NCBI RefSeq assembly: GCF_048544455.1
Contig: NC_133537.1
Location: 65,292,134 to 65,356,133, forward strand
From: Silene latifolia
Lineage: Eukaryota > Streptophyta > Magnoliopsida > Caryophyllales > Caryophyllaceae
Length of the DNA stretch: 64,000 bases
Reading direction: 5' to 3'
Made by a program: the position numbers and the translations under genes. How positions within the stretch are numbered: the stretch's first letter is position 1; the number at the start of each line of letters is the position of its first letter. The notes under the pieces are model-generated. The model saw only the letters and a program-made list of their open reading frames with translations. It did no database searches and was not told the origin of the DNA. This document shows, one piece after another, positions 31,938-43,590 of this stretch.

Positions 31938-33372
31938 GTAAACAAATGAAAGCAAAACAAAGCAAGTAAATAAATAGGGTTTGTAAAAAATTGATGAAGG
32001 CACTAGGGTGTCATGGGTTCATAAGGGAATCATGGTGAGATCTCATAAACAAGATTCATAGATACAAGCAAATTATTGTTGTAGTGGAGTCGAGTTAGTT
32101 TATATCTTACAACTCCTAGGAAAGTTTGGGTCTCAGAGACGAGTCGGTTAAGACTTTACAACACCTACAAGTCGACTTAATTTCTTCCTATTCAACTATA
32201 TGCATGGTCTAACAAGCCTCGAGTTGGTTTATGTCTTACAAGTCTTGTTGAATGGATAAGAGATTCATGCTAGGTTGTCAATCAAGCATTTCATCAAGTA
32301 TAAATGTGCATAAGTTGAAATTACAACAAGCATGCAATCATATGAACTTATTAAGTTAATATCTACCCCATGATTAATTCCCCTAATCCCCCATTAACCC
32401 TAGCTAGGAGACTACTCACTCATGATCATGGTAAACATGCTAATAAGGGTGTCAATCATATTAACAAGGTTAAATATGGTGAATGAGTAAAGCAATAAAT
32501 AATTAAGCAAAGGATAAAAGGAATTGTACCAACTTAGGATGATCCAAATAATAAGCAAAGAATAATAGAAGAATACTTGATGAATGATGAAGAGTTGTCA
32601 ATTCTTCAATAAACCCAAATAATCTTCAAATTACCCAACTAGATCTAAGAAAACTTAAATGATTAAGGAAAGATAAAGATTTGATTAAGATTGAATTGTG
32701 TAATACAACTTGATTAATACTAATAAACTTGATTAAAACTTGATTAAATCTACTACTAAAACTTGATTAGGAATTGGTGATTAATCTCCTAATACAATGG
32801 GGTATTTATACTAAGTACAAGTATTAGGGTAACTAAAGGCTTAAAAGACGATTACGTCCCTAAGAAGAAGATTAACGCCTTGCAAGTCCTTAAGGAGCCG
32901 CTCGACCTAACCCTATTGGACGCCTATGTTGTAAGGAAATTCACCCATCCTGCTTATGGGACGCTCAGGCAAAGTAGTGGGACGCCCGTCTTGATCATCA
33001 GGATGCTCGGGCTGAGCTAGGGACGCCCGTCCCATAGGCTAGTTTGACTTCTTCTTCAATTGGCTGCTTCAAGATCCGTGGGGATCATTGAGGAGCCTTG
33101 GGGGTCCTTCATCATTGTACAAATACTTGTTCGATCTACTTAGGCCTTTAGTATCGGTCTCCTACTTGTTTTTTGGTCGTTAGATGCAATCCATTTAGCT
33201 CCAAATTGCTCCATATATGCAAGGTTAGCATTCTTCTCCTACCAAGGACACAAAACCTCAAAGAATATGCAAAGTGGGAAGTTAAAGATAAGAAACGACC
33301 CTAATACATGTAAGAAATCATAGAAACTAGGCTAGTTCGGGGACTAAAAGTATGTAAATATGAGTCACATCA
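31938..33372 (-). mobile_element. Athila-like LTR fragment
   Basis: Read on the minus strand it begins TGATGTGACTCATATTTAC at 33372, like Athila-group LTRs, and includes the atgaacccatgacaccctag phrase common in that group. It stops abruptly where the Tat/Ogre-like element joins (31937/31938), so it is best read as the LTR that element inserted into, with the rest beyond the window. No partner LTR is visible, so this is medium confidence. A motif array GGGACGC.. lies at 32917-33033. Confidence 0.55.
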
Positions 33373-33387
33373 GATAGTTATATCGTA

Positions 33388-33408
33388 GATGATGATGATG
33401 ATGATGAT
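33388..33408. repeat. (GAT)7 microsatellite
   Basis: Seven perfect GAT units in the short older segment between the Athila-like fragment and C2. Confidence 0.95.
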
Positions 33409-33509
33409 AACGTATGTTGGCCACGGGTTTACAGAGGTAGCTCTTTTGAAGGTAAAAGATGGTGAGGCTGGTACAACGATTATTACAAGGTTGATGGTTT
33501 GGGGTGATG

Positions 33510-34752
33510 TTGTTAGGATCCATGACCCTCATTAGACTTTTCTAATGTTACCTAAAATTACTTTTTAATTTTATTAGGTGGTCATTAGTATACATGCATG
33601 CAAGTGAAAGTGGAAAATCTATAAGAAAGGTAAGATTTTTCCTTACATTGTTGGTAGAGGTAAATAAGGGCACCACAAGAGACTCATTCTCTTGTGATTC
33701 TTGAGCTTAAATTAAATCTGGATGATCATCCTAAAACCGAGTATTCAAAATAGAATACCTCTTTTAGATGGCATCCAAGATTAGCACAAAGATTACTATA
33801 ATTACTAACTAGATAATTATAGTAATACTCCCTTAATAATAATAATAATATGTATTACTACTCTAGTAATAATATATGAATACTATCATATTTTTATGTG
33901 AGTTCTAGTGAGAGAGCATGTGGAAAATATATGTCACAAGTGAGCAAAAATTGAGCCACAATGGCTCTCTTTTATAGCCCAAAAACCGGCACCCCCTATG
34001 CATTAGTGGGTAGTTTTTTTTTTTGCTTATTTTATTCACATGCTTGTAGGTAGTGTATAGAGTAGCTAGGATGATTAGGTCTTGTCAAATCAAGAAATGG
34101 TTATGTTCTTAGCATCTTCCAAGCACTAAAAGACAAAAGCCTAATGGAGTCCCTAATACTCCTCATAACCGGTTATGTGGGGTTTACGGGTCCATTTCGG
34201 TTTTCGACATTTGTCCCGCAAATGCTTATTAATCTCGTGTTTAATTATCTTACATAATTAAATATTAATTTGATCATATAACAATTATGTGACAAATTAA
34301 TAAACGTTATACACTCACCTTGTTGAGTGATATTTTATCATCATCGCAATGTATAATGGGTACTAAAATGCCAAATTTAATTAATTTACAACTCTTGCAA
34401 ATATAATTAACTTATAAACTCTACCTCAAAAAAAATATAAAATCTCATTTATTAATCATGAGTTCCAAACTCATATTAAATAATTAACTCACATAACTAA
34501 ATATATATAAGGGATTAATTAAACTTGTATCAAATACAAATAATTAGATTTTCCATTTGTGCGGCATCCTATAGGTGTGACCGAAAGGGATCAGTTGAAT
34601 ACCGTCGTTAAACGACAGTAATGTCAAACTCTAGTCTGCCGAGCGATACCGATGTACGTTGACCAACTAACAAATATCAAATACATCCCTGATATTCCTT
34701 GTACGAGATTAATAATGTAGATGCACTATTGTGGAGAACACCTACTCCAACA
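33510..34752 (-). repeat. Left (3') LTR of C2
   Basis: 1243 bp, TGTTAGGATCC...CCAACA. Matches the right LTR after removal of the solo LTR insert. No gene inside. Confidence 0.93.
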
Positions 34753-34766
34753 ATCTCCCACTTGTC
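34753..34766 (-). promoter_or_regulatory. Polypurine tract of C2
   Basis: Minus strand GACAAGTGGGAGAT beside the LTR start TGTTGGAG. Confidence 0.87.
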
Positions 34767-34853
34767 CGACACAAGTGTGCACTACCAATTCTCTGTCCAT
34801 AAAAATCTTCCACTCAATGCAAGACATCTTTCAGGTCGTTCTTGCACGTGATC

Positions 34854-35420
34854 TAGGGATGTCAGCGGGGCGGGTACAAGTGGGTACCACCCCGTACTCG
34901 CCCCAGTTGGGGCGGGGATGGGTAGAGCTTTGGCGGGTGGTGGGGCGGGTACGGGTACAAAATTGTGCCCGCCATGGGTCATGGGGCGGGGATGGGTTTT
35001 GCATCTTACCGACCTAATACCCGCCTACCCGCAAATCATTACAAAAACTAGTGGGATTATGATCATTATATAAATCTTATTTAGTTATAATTAAGATATA
35101 ATGTTAATAATAACTATTTTATAAAGTTTTTTACTAACTTATTTGGTGAAAAAATAAAATTATAAAGATAAATTCAAAAAAATGGACATTAATAGTGATT
35201 AAACCAACTTTTACGAAAAAAATTTATCGAATAAAATTAACGGGTTAATGGGTAAGCGGGGCGGGTAATGTTTTATATTTCCACCCGTTGGAGCGGGGAT
35301 GGTTTTGGAAACTTGTACCCGCCACGGGTGGTGGGGCGGGGATGGGTACGAGTTTTTCTTGGTGGGTACGGGTACGGGGGAGCCTATATCCACCACCGCC
35401 CCGCCCCAATGACATCCCTA
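34854..35420. mobile_element. hAT-type MITE in the C2 3' region
   Basis: Terminal inverted repeats TAGGGATGTCA / TGACATCCCTA with a perfect 8-bp TSD acgtgatc (34846-34853, 35421-35428), 567 bp, no ORF. GC-rich ends made of repeated gcggggatgggta words with an AT-rich middle. The 8-bp TSD and terminal TAGGG are characteristic of hAT elements. Confidence 0.92.
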
Positions 35421-35428
35421 ACGTGATC

Positions 35429-36113
35429 ACATCATAAAGCGATTTTTCTCGATCAGGAGAATGACTGTCTGACCGGATAATCTACTGTAGATCTCATCCG
35501 AGCGTGGCCACGCATTTTCAGTCACCTCTCCTCGAGTGGCCTTGAGATATAAATATGACACGGGTGGACAATCTTGTTGACCTATTTTCTTCGTTCGATA
35601 CATATCACAATGACCCAGTAAATGCCCTTTAGCCTCCTTTACGGCGCGACCTAGGACAAAAACCAAAGCCACCGGAAAATTGTACCAACTTAGACAAATA
35701 GTCGTAAGTCTAAAGAATTGACTCGAAGGAATAAATAGAAATCATTGCCACGACCTGGCAACATGAGGATTCTATGAATAGTCGCTGTCTGACATAATGT
35801 CTCTACAATCTGCCTATGTAATCGACCAGTCATTCCTTATGACCATATGGCAGTCGAACACGCCATCAATCGCCTTACAATCTAGCTACTCCGAGACGTC
35901 ACCTCATTAAGTAACTAGGGACAAAATACAATGTTAATCCAGTTCACTTAATAGGGTTCGATATTGTCACTACAACCTATTTGGATAAAACAAAGTATCG
36001 AAATTCAAATAAAACTGAACAAAAGAGTTTACATAATAAAACTCAAACGATAAATGTGATTATCATACATGAAATAATAAATACAATATCTTAATCATTA
36101 CATCTCGCATAAC
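35429..36113 (-). other. C2 3' untranslated region
   Basis: Noncoding sequence between the MITE and the pol stop. Nothing else recognised. Confidence 0.5.
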
Positions 36114-36680
36114 CTACAACAGTTCTGGAATTCGTCTCAATCCCATAGAAACTACATGACCATCATGTTTCATTTGAGACAATAACTTGGTTAAAGGATC
36201 AACGACATTATCGTATGTCCCAACCTTACAAACTGTTATTTCCTTCCTTTCAATGAAATCTCTAATTACATGAAATTTCCTAGGTACATGTCTATACTTG
36301 TTACTAGACTTGGGCTCTTTTGTTTGAAAAATTGCCTCACTGTTATCACAATAAATAGTGATAGGATCTTTGGCAGACGGAACTACTTTTAGTCCCTCCA
36401 AGAATTGCCGAATCCAAACAGCCTCCTTTGCAGCTTCAGAGGCTGCGATGTACTCAGCTTCCGTTGTAGAATCAGCAATCACAGACTCTTTAAAGCTTCT
36501 CCAGCATATTGCTCCTCCATTCATCAAAAAGACAAAACCAGCCTGGGATTTAAAATCATCCCTATCTGTTTGGAAACTAGCATCCGTGTAACCACTTACA
36601 CGTAACTCAGAATTTCCTCCAAACACTAAAAATGAATCCTTAGTTCTTCTCAAGTACTTAAGGATATTCTTAACGGCTAT
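36114..36680 (-). pseudogene. C2 RNase H
   Basis: Full domain with SGYTDASFQTDRDD, DSTTEAEYIAASEAAKEAVW, YCDNSEAIFQ and the C-terminal HVPRKFHVIRDFI segment, ending in a stop at 36114. It is cut from the reverse transcriptase by a TAG at 36683-36681, where relatives have Trp. RNase H would remove template RNA during reverse transcription. This domain is otherwise intact and serves as the reference for the deletion in C1. Confidence 0.9.
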
Positions 36681-38111
36681 CTAGTGACTCTCACCTGGAT
36701 TTTGTTGATGGCGACTTGTCATACTCAAAGCATATGAAATATCGGGACGAGTGCACATCATGGCATACATGATCGATCCAACAGCGGGAGCGTAGGGGAT
36801 CGATTTCATGCGCTTAATATCCTTAGGCTCAGTAGCACACTGTGAATTACTCAAAGTTATCCCACTACCCATCGGTAGAAACCCTCTCTTAGAGTTCCTC
36901 ATATTGAATCGGCCAATAATCTTATCATTATAAGCTTCTTGACTCAATACCAATATCCTTTTAGATCTATCTCGATAAATTCGGATACCAAGGATACGCT
37001 GAGCTTCTCCCAAATATTTCATTTTAAAATGATTTCCCAACCACTCCTTAACAAAAGTAAGCATTGGTACATCATTTCCAATGAGTAGTATGTCATCCAC
37101 ATACAAAACCAAGAAAACAACTTTACTCCCACTAAACTTCATGTATAAACATGGTTCTTCAACACTTCGAGAAAAACCATATTGTTTAACGACATGATCA
37201 AAGCGATGATTCCAACTCCTAGACGCTTGCTTAAGACCATAAATGGATCTTTTAAGTTTGCATACTTTTTTAGGATTTTTAGGATCCACAAAACCTTCAG
37301 GTTGTGTCATATACACTTCCTCTTCCAGAAAACCATTCATGAACGTGGTCTTGACATCCATTTGCCATATTTCATAGTCATGAAATGCGGCAATCGCTAA
37401 CATGATCCAAATAGATCTTAGCATAGCAACAGGTGCAAAGGTTTCATCATAGTGTAAACCATGAACTTTCTTAAAACCTTTTGCAACCAGCCTAGCTTTG
37501 TAGACATCTTTATGTCCATCTATGCCAATTTTAACCTTAAATATCCACTTACACTGAAGAGGTCGCACCTTATCAGGTAAGTCAACCAGGTCCCATACCT
37601 GATTATCGTACATAGAATCTATTTTGGATTGCATGGCATCAAGCCATAATTTGGAGTCGGGACTAGTAATAGCTGCTTTGTAGGTAGCAGGCTCATCACT
37701 TTCTAAAAGCAATACTCCATAATCACCATCCTCTTCGATAACTCCCAGATATCTATCAGGTTGGCGACTAACCCTGCTTGACTTCCTAGGAACAACAATT
37801 GAGCCAGATGAAAAAGGAACATCTTCCTCTATCGTCTCCTCAGTTTGTGGCTCTTGAACTTCTTTAAGTTCAAATTTTCTCCCACTATATCTTCTAGAAA
37901 TAAATTCCTTTTCTAGGAAGACAGCCTCACGAGCCACAAACACTTTGTTCTCATTACGGTTGTAGAAGTAATAGCCATGACTTTCCTTTAGGTAGCCTAC
38001 AAAGATACATTTGTCAGAACGAGGGGCTAGCTTATCGTCAGACTTGTTCTTGACATAAGCATCGCAACCCCATATTTTCATGTATGACAAATTCGGGACT
38101 TCCCTTTCCAT
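36681..38111 (-). pseudogene. C2 reverse transcriptase with integrase C-terminus
   Basis: 476-codon open frame: integrase tail (IWGCDAYVKNKSDDKLAPRS), acidic linker, then the reverse transcriptase with CKWIFKVKIGIDG, ARLVAKGFKKVHGLHYDETF, MDVKTTFMNGFLEEEVYM, SIYGLKQASRSWN and the catalytic YVDDILLIGND around 37070-37100. The polymerase motif set is complete; the frame ends at the nonsense codon before RNase H, and a frameshift at about 38090 separates it from the integrase core. Confidence 0.92.
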
Positions 38112-39261
38112 ATCTCATATGGAGTTTTTTCAGTTGCTTTAGTTGGGCTTTGATTTAGTGATCGAATAGCAAACAAAATGGTAAACCCCCAAAATGAGTC
38201 TGGTAACTCAGATTGACTCATCATAGATCGAACCATATCTAATAAGGTTCGATTTATCCTCTCAGCCACACCATTTAATTGTGGTGTGCTAGGGGGAGTT
38301 AACTGAGATACAATACCACAATTTTTAAGGTGAGAAACGAATTCATTACTCATGTATTCACCACCACGATCTGATCGTAATGTTTTGATTTTCTTATCTA
38401 GATGGTTTTCTACTTCATTTTGAAATTCTTTGAATTTTTCAAACGCTTCACTCTTATACTTCATTAAGTATACAAAACCAAACCTACTTTGGTCATCGGT
38501 AAAAGTGATAAAGTACTCATAGTTACCTCTTGCGGTGATTGTCATTGGACCACATAAATCGGTATGTATTAAGCCCAACAACTCACTCGCTCGAGTTCCT
38601 TTTCCTATAAAAGGTGTATGAGTCATTTTGCCAAGAAGACAAAATTTGCATGTGCCATGTGATTCGTAATCAAATGGTTTAATGACACTAGTCGACACTA
38701 GTCTTTTAATGCAGTTCTCGCTTATGTGTCCTAGACGACAATGCCAAAGATAAGAAAGCTCGGAATCACCCGTTTTAAGTCTTTTGATCTCTACATGATA
38801 AACATTACTAGAAGTGTCGAGAATATAAATACCATTAACGGAAATAGCTTGGCCATAAACTAAGTCATTAAGTGAAAACATACAACTCTTGTCTTTTATC
38901 ACAAAATGAAATCCTTCCGCGTCTAACATGGACACGGAAATAATATTCTTAGACAAAGTCGGAACAAAATAACAATTATTAAGGTACAATTCCAAACCCG
39001 AAGCTAGACAAATTCATATGTTCCTACGGAGACGGTCGCTACTTTAGAACCGTTGCCCATCCGAAGGTCCACATCACCTTTATTTAGCTTCCTTACGCTT
39101 CTTAGGCCCTGCAAATGATTACACAAATGAGAACCACAACCCGTATCCAATACCCAAGTTATATTTGAAGCGTAATTAATATCTATCATGTAAAGTTCGG
39201 ATGAGAAATTTCTTGTGGGTGTCACACGACCCGCCTTGATATAATCCAAATACTTGGGCAA
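38078..39261 (-). pseudogene. C2 protease and integrase
   Basis: Protease active site WVLDTGCGSHLCNHLQGL is near 39150. A TAG at 39006-39004 interrupts the linker. Integrase follows from about 38995, with HCRLGHISENCIKRL ... CKFCLLGK zinc domain and a DDE core with IHTDLCGPM, LRSDRGGEY and NGVAERINRTLLDM. All three acidic residues are visible. The frame ends at 38078 after an indel near 38090-38100. Confidence 0.9.
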
Positions 39262-40094
39262 TTACATTTCCAATACCCCACATTATCACAATAATGGCAT
39301 TTGTCACCCAAAGGAGCACCCTTCTTAGGTTTGGAAGAGCTAGTCATAATAGCTTTCCCTTTACCCTTGATGGGTGCGGACATCTTACCACCACTCCTCT
39401 TGAATGTACTATTTCCCCTTACCTTGATGTTGAGAACATCCTTCCTTGTGCTCCCACTACCTCCCATGTCCTTCTCCTCTTGAACAAGTAGGGAATGGAG
39501 ACTTTTCTTCATGTAATCCATATTATAGTTCGCCCTAAATTGGGTGAACCCCTTGACTTGAGAGAGGGAGTGAAGCACTCGGTCAACGGTGAGCTCTTCG
39601 GGGATCTTGCATCCAAGCTCATCAAGAGTTTCCATGTGCTCAATCATTTTAAGCTCGTGTGAACTCACGGATTGTCCTTCTTTGAGGTTAGCCTCAGAGA
39701 AACGGACCGCCGCATCATATTGCAGGATTCTAGGGCCTTGAAAGAACATGGTTGAAAGCCTAGTGAATACTTCATAAGCATTGGAGAACTTGATGCATTG
39801 CTTTTGCAAGGACGACTCCATAGCAAAAATCAAGACATTCTTGATGGCAAGGGATTCCCTTTGGTATTCTTCATAAGCATCCCTTGCCACAGTGCTAGTT
39901 CGAGTGGTTGGTGTTGCAATGGGTGGTTCAACAAGATAACATAACTTGCCATCGCCAACGGCGGCTAATTGAAGTTGTTCTTCCCAATCTTTAAAGTTAC
40001 TAGCATTTGATTTTAAAGTGTATTTGTCCATGAATGAGCGAAGCCATGAGTCTTTTGATATGGTGACGGGTTGACTACTTGTAGTAATTATCAA
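39222..40094 (-). pseudogene. C2 gag
   Basis: Frame of 290 codons whose first codon after an in-frame TAA is TTG (40094-40092), not ATG; the first internal ATG comes some 20 codons later. Gag core motifs IKNVLIFAMESSLQKQCI and FTQFRANYNMDYMKKSLHSLL parallel C1 gag. Zinc knuckle CHYCDNVGYWKCNC (near 39260) has Tyr where His is expected, so zinc binding is doubtful. It then frameshifts into the protease frame. Start-codon loss or an unrecognised upstream start are both possible. Confidence 0.85.
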
Positions 40095-40163
40095 TTACTA
40101 CAAAACGGAAGTCGAAGGAACAATTAACATTTATCATAAATTTAAAAAAAAAATTAAATAATA

Positions 40164-40421
40164 TTTCCTCCATTCAACTCCACTCTACCACTTTCTTTTT
40201 TCACGTTTGTCAACGCGTGTTTTACGCGTTAAATATCTTTAGCTACGTATTTGCAAAAAATATAAAAGTTAAATATTTTTAATATACTCGTAAAGACGAA
40301 TCAAACAAGATCCCACATGAATATATTTCCATTTACGTATCGAGAGAAAATCGAAATTGAACACACAATTGTGAATAGTGTACAAAAGTGAAATAGGTAG
40401 AGTGGAGTTGAATGGAGGAAG
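40164..40421. mobile_element. Stowaway-like MITE
   Basis: 258 bp with long terminal inverted repeats (TTCCTCCATTCAACTCC... and its complement, about 25 bp) flanked by TA dinucleotides (40162-40163, 40422-40423). No ORF. Inserted in the C2 leader. Confidence 0.82.
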
Positions 40422-40508
40422 TAGCATTTATATAATGATCTCCCACTAAATTATAAAAATGATTCCAGGATCCATCTTTATATAAATATGGGCACGGTGG
40501 GCCGATAC

Positions 40509-41865
40509 TGATACGTGCATTTTATATAGTCTCTTTGAACCTCTTCTGCACGTACTTCTATGCAATTCCCGTAGTTTTATGCTACAAAATGCCCCGAATA
40601 TTCTACTTTGGTTCGTTTGGCTTTAATTGCAGGAATGGACCTGAAAGAAGCAGAATCAAGCCTTTTGCTGTTCATTTAGCTTGCATTTAGGAGATGAGTA
40701 GATTTGGAGGGGAAATACTCCTGCTTTGGGATGCGTGAAGTCATCTCGGAAGCAATTCAACGATCAAATGAGTTGGCTAAGTGGAAGATGACTCGATCGA
40801 AGACTTTTGAAGACCTAGTCTATTTGATCGAGCAGTTTGGCTATTGAAAATTCCTCGACCGAATACTCTGTTGTGTTCGATCAAGAGTTGCTTAATTGGA
40901 GTTCCTCGATCGAGTAAATTAGGTGCTCGATCGAGAGGTTTTTGCATGAAGTTGTTCGATCGAGGAGTTCTAATATGCTCGATCGACTACTTTGCCATCT
41001 GACGCAGAATTTTAATATCTTGTTATCGTATCTTAGGTCAAATAAATATCTCTCCTAGAAATAGGAAAGACTCAATTAGGTTTAGGGAGTTCTTTTTACC
41101 TGTTCATTCTATTAAAACGTTACTTTGCTCTTCCATATTCCGGATCCGAACTTTTGTAATCCCTTACTCTCTTTTAGTATTGCCTTCATTTAATTTATGC
41201 TATTTATTCCTTTTCATCTCTATATCATGTTGTTTATTATTTCTTTATCTTTCGTTCTTGCTTTATTGACCGTTATGCGTAGCTAATTCCTTAATGCTAG
41301 GATTAGGGAAACCATGATAGTAAAATGATGATGCTTTAATTGGTTTAGGAGGTTTTATTGTGAGAATTGATTCATAACAATTTAATTGTAATCGTTTAGT
41401 TGAGTGCACGCTTCTAAACTAGTTAATCCGGTTAAATTCAGACCTAGATCGAAAGATTGGAATGAATAAACCTGTTATGGACAATAGACTACACTAATGA
41501 GGGTAAAAGCTAAGTTAGTAGTATTCTAGGGCGGATAGCGGACCGGAAGGACCTTTCCACTACCCTTCTCACATTAGACCGACTTACCTACCTTTAGCTG
41601 ATTTGTGTAATAACATGGTGAACCGACATCCTGGCATCTTTCTCTCCTTTTTTTTATCTTAGTCCTTTTCGCTCCTGCCATTTTATTTGTTATTACTTTA
41701 GTTTAGTCAAACAACTCAAACCCCCCATTTTGTGACCATAGACGGACTGAATAACGAGTAGATGGTGACCGCCTCCCTGTGGATACGACACTCGACATAC
41801 CTCTGTTGCATAAGTTAGAGCCGGTTGGTTTTTTTATTTTTGATAGGGTTGTGACAGCCTCATCA
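40509..41865 (+). repeat. Left (5') LTR of the Athila-like element
   Basis: 1357 bp, close match to 46067-47412. A cluster of about eight CTCGATCGAG-like palindromes at 40790-40990. Confidence 0.93.
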
Positions 41866-41870
41866 AATTT

Positions 41871-41888
41871 TGGCGTCGTTGCCGGGGA
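41871..41888 (+). promoter_or_regulatory. Primer-binding site of the Athila-like element
   Basis: TGGCGTCGTTGCCGGGGA, one base from the usual Athila site TGGCGCCGTTGCCGGGGA (tRNA-Asp type in the literature). Confidence 0.85.
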
Positions 41889-42047
41889 GGCAACTCTTCT
41901 ATTTACTTGTTCTATTTTTGTCTTTCTTTAGCCTCAAGGTATTTATTCCTTGAGACAGTTCTTATCTTTTCTTCTAGTGTTGCTTTGATATGTCCTACAG
42001 GTCCTACCTAAACAGGTTTCTAAGAGAAAAATCATCAAAGGGAAGGC

Positions 42048-43565
42048 TTGAGTACCTTTGATTCTTCTACCAAGACGTCTAACGTCTCTAGGATTATAGC
42101 ACAATTTGAAGCTCGGAATGCAAGATCTGACAAGCTGGAGAGTAGACAATCTTTGGGTAGTCCACCTCAGTTCCATACTACGGCACAACAGGTGGCCTAC
42201 TATGAGAGATGTGGTGCTGCGGGGCACAATGTTGTCATTTGTCTGGCGGAGAACGACGAAGTCTATGCGTTTAAGCAGCATAGACAAGCTAGTCATTCCT
42301 TTGCATATGTACCGCCACATCCGCTTCAGCAACGAGGCTATCAAAAGCCTCCATTTGTTTGGCCGCCGCAACAACAAACTCCTCCTCCTCCTGATAAACA
42401 GAAAGAAGAAATTGCTTAATTGACATCTATAGTGAAGACTCTTGCGCTGCAAGTGAAAGAGATTATGCAAACTAAAGATGTCGTTATCGAGCTACTTGGG
42501 ACTCATTTGACTCAAGTAATTGTCGAGCGAACATTCAGGCAACCTGAGACGGTTTATGTTGTTCGTACCAGGAGCAGTCCTCCCTATGAAGGACTTGAGC
42601 TGCCTATTGCAAATCCTGAATTTTTAGACTCGGAAGTTGCAGCAACTGTTCAGGGGAAGGCGTTGTTTGACGGAAAGGCAGCAAAATCACGGGAACTACT
42701 TGATCAACCAGTTCCTTATAGTTGATCGAGTGAATTTGCTGAAGGAACGTTCGATCGAGGAGAAAAAGATGCTCGATCGAGCACTGCAGAAAACAAGGCT
42801 CTCGATCGAGTAACCCAAAGTGCTCGATCGAGTAATATTGCTGAGGAAAGTCCTCGATTGAGAGGAAATGTTGCTCGATCGAGTAACTTTGAAGCTGGGG
42901 ATGATAAATTGTCGTCTAAATCTAACTTAGACGGTAATTCTGCAATTAAACTTAATGCCTATAAGCCCCAAGTTCCATTTCCAGGCCGGCTACGAAGGAC
43001 AAAGGAGTAGCAACAATTCGGCAGGTTTGTCGATCTTTTGAAAGCTCTTGAAGTTAATATTCCGTTTTCCGAGTAACTTACCCAGGTACCCTCCTACTCT
43101 AAATTCATGAAAAAAATTCTTTTACGTAAGAGGAATGTAGATAATGTTGAAACGGTGGCTTTGACGGAGGAGTGCTCCGCACTTCTTCAGAATAACGCTC
43201 CACCGAAATTGGCTGACCCAAGTAGTTTTTCTATACCATGTCATATAGGGACTTATTTAATCAACAATGCTTTATGTGACTTAGGTGCTAGTGTCAGTGT
43301 CTTACCTTTATCCCTTGCTAAGAGATTAGGTTTGACCAAGTTTCAGTGTACTGGCATGACTGTTCAGATGGCCGACCATTCTTTATCACGGCCTTTAGGA
43401 GTTTTAGAAGATGTACCTGTTAAGATCGGGAGGTTCTTTATTCCCGTAGACTTTGTTGTCTTGGACATACCCGAGGACACTCGTACCCCTATTATCTTAG
43501 GGAGACCATTTTTGCACATTGCTGGTGCGATTGTAGATATCGGGGCTAGGACACTTACCTTTTAG
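42048..43565 (+). pseudogene. Athila-like gag C-terminus and protease in one frame with four stops
   Basis: A single reading frame runs from about 42048 to TAG at 43563-43565, interrupted by TAA 42417-42419, TGA 42723-42725, TAG 43008-43010 and TAA 43074-43076. The first part is a gag tail (FEARNARSDKLES, then RCGAAGHNVVIC, a decayed knuckle); the main gag domain is missing. The middle codes a low-complexity linker in which CTCGATCGAG palindromes are read as ARSS and LDRV. The last part is an Athila-type protease with CDLGASVSVLPLSLAKRLGL and IILGRPFLHIAGA. No reverse transcriptase follows. The first codon of the frame is TTG; no ATG start remains. Confidence 0.87.
42723..42885. repeat. Palindrome array inside the Athila-like gag-protease frame
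   Basis: Seven CTCGATCGAG-like words in about 160 bp (three or four exact), spaced 15-30 bp, keeping the reading frame open between the stops at 42725 and 43008. Confidence 0.88.
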
Positions 43566-43590
43566 GTAGGGGGGAGGGGGGGGGGGGAGG
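43566..43590 (+). other. G-run after the protease stop
   Basis: A nearly pure purine stretch with G tracts of 6, 12 and more immediately follows the protease stop, a possible G-quadruplex former or slippage site. Confidence 0.7.
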
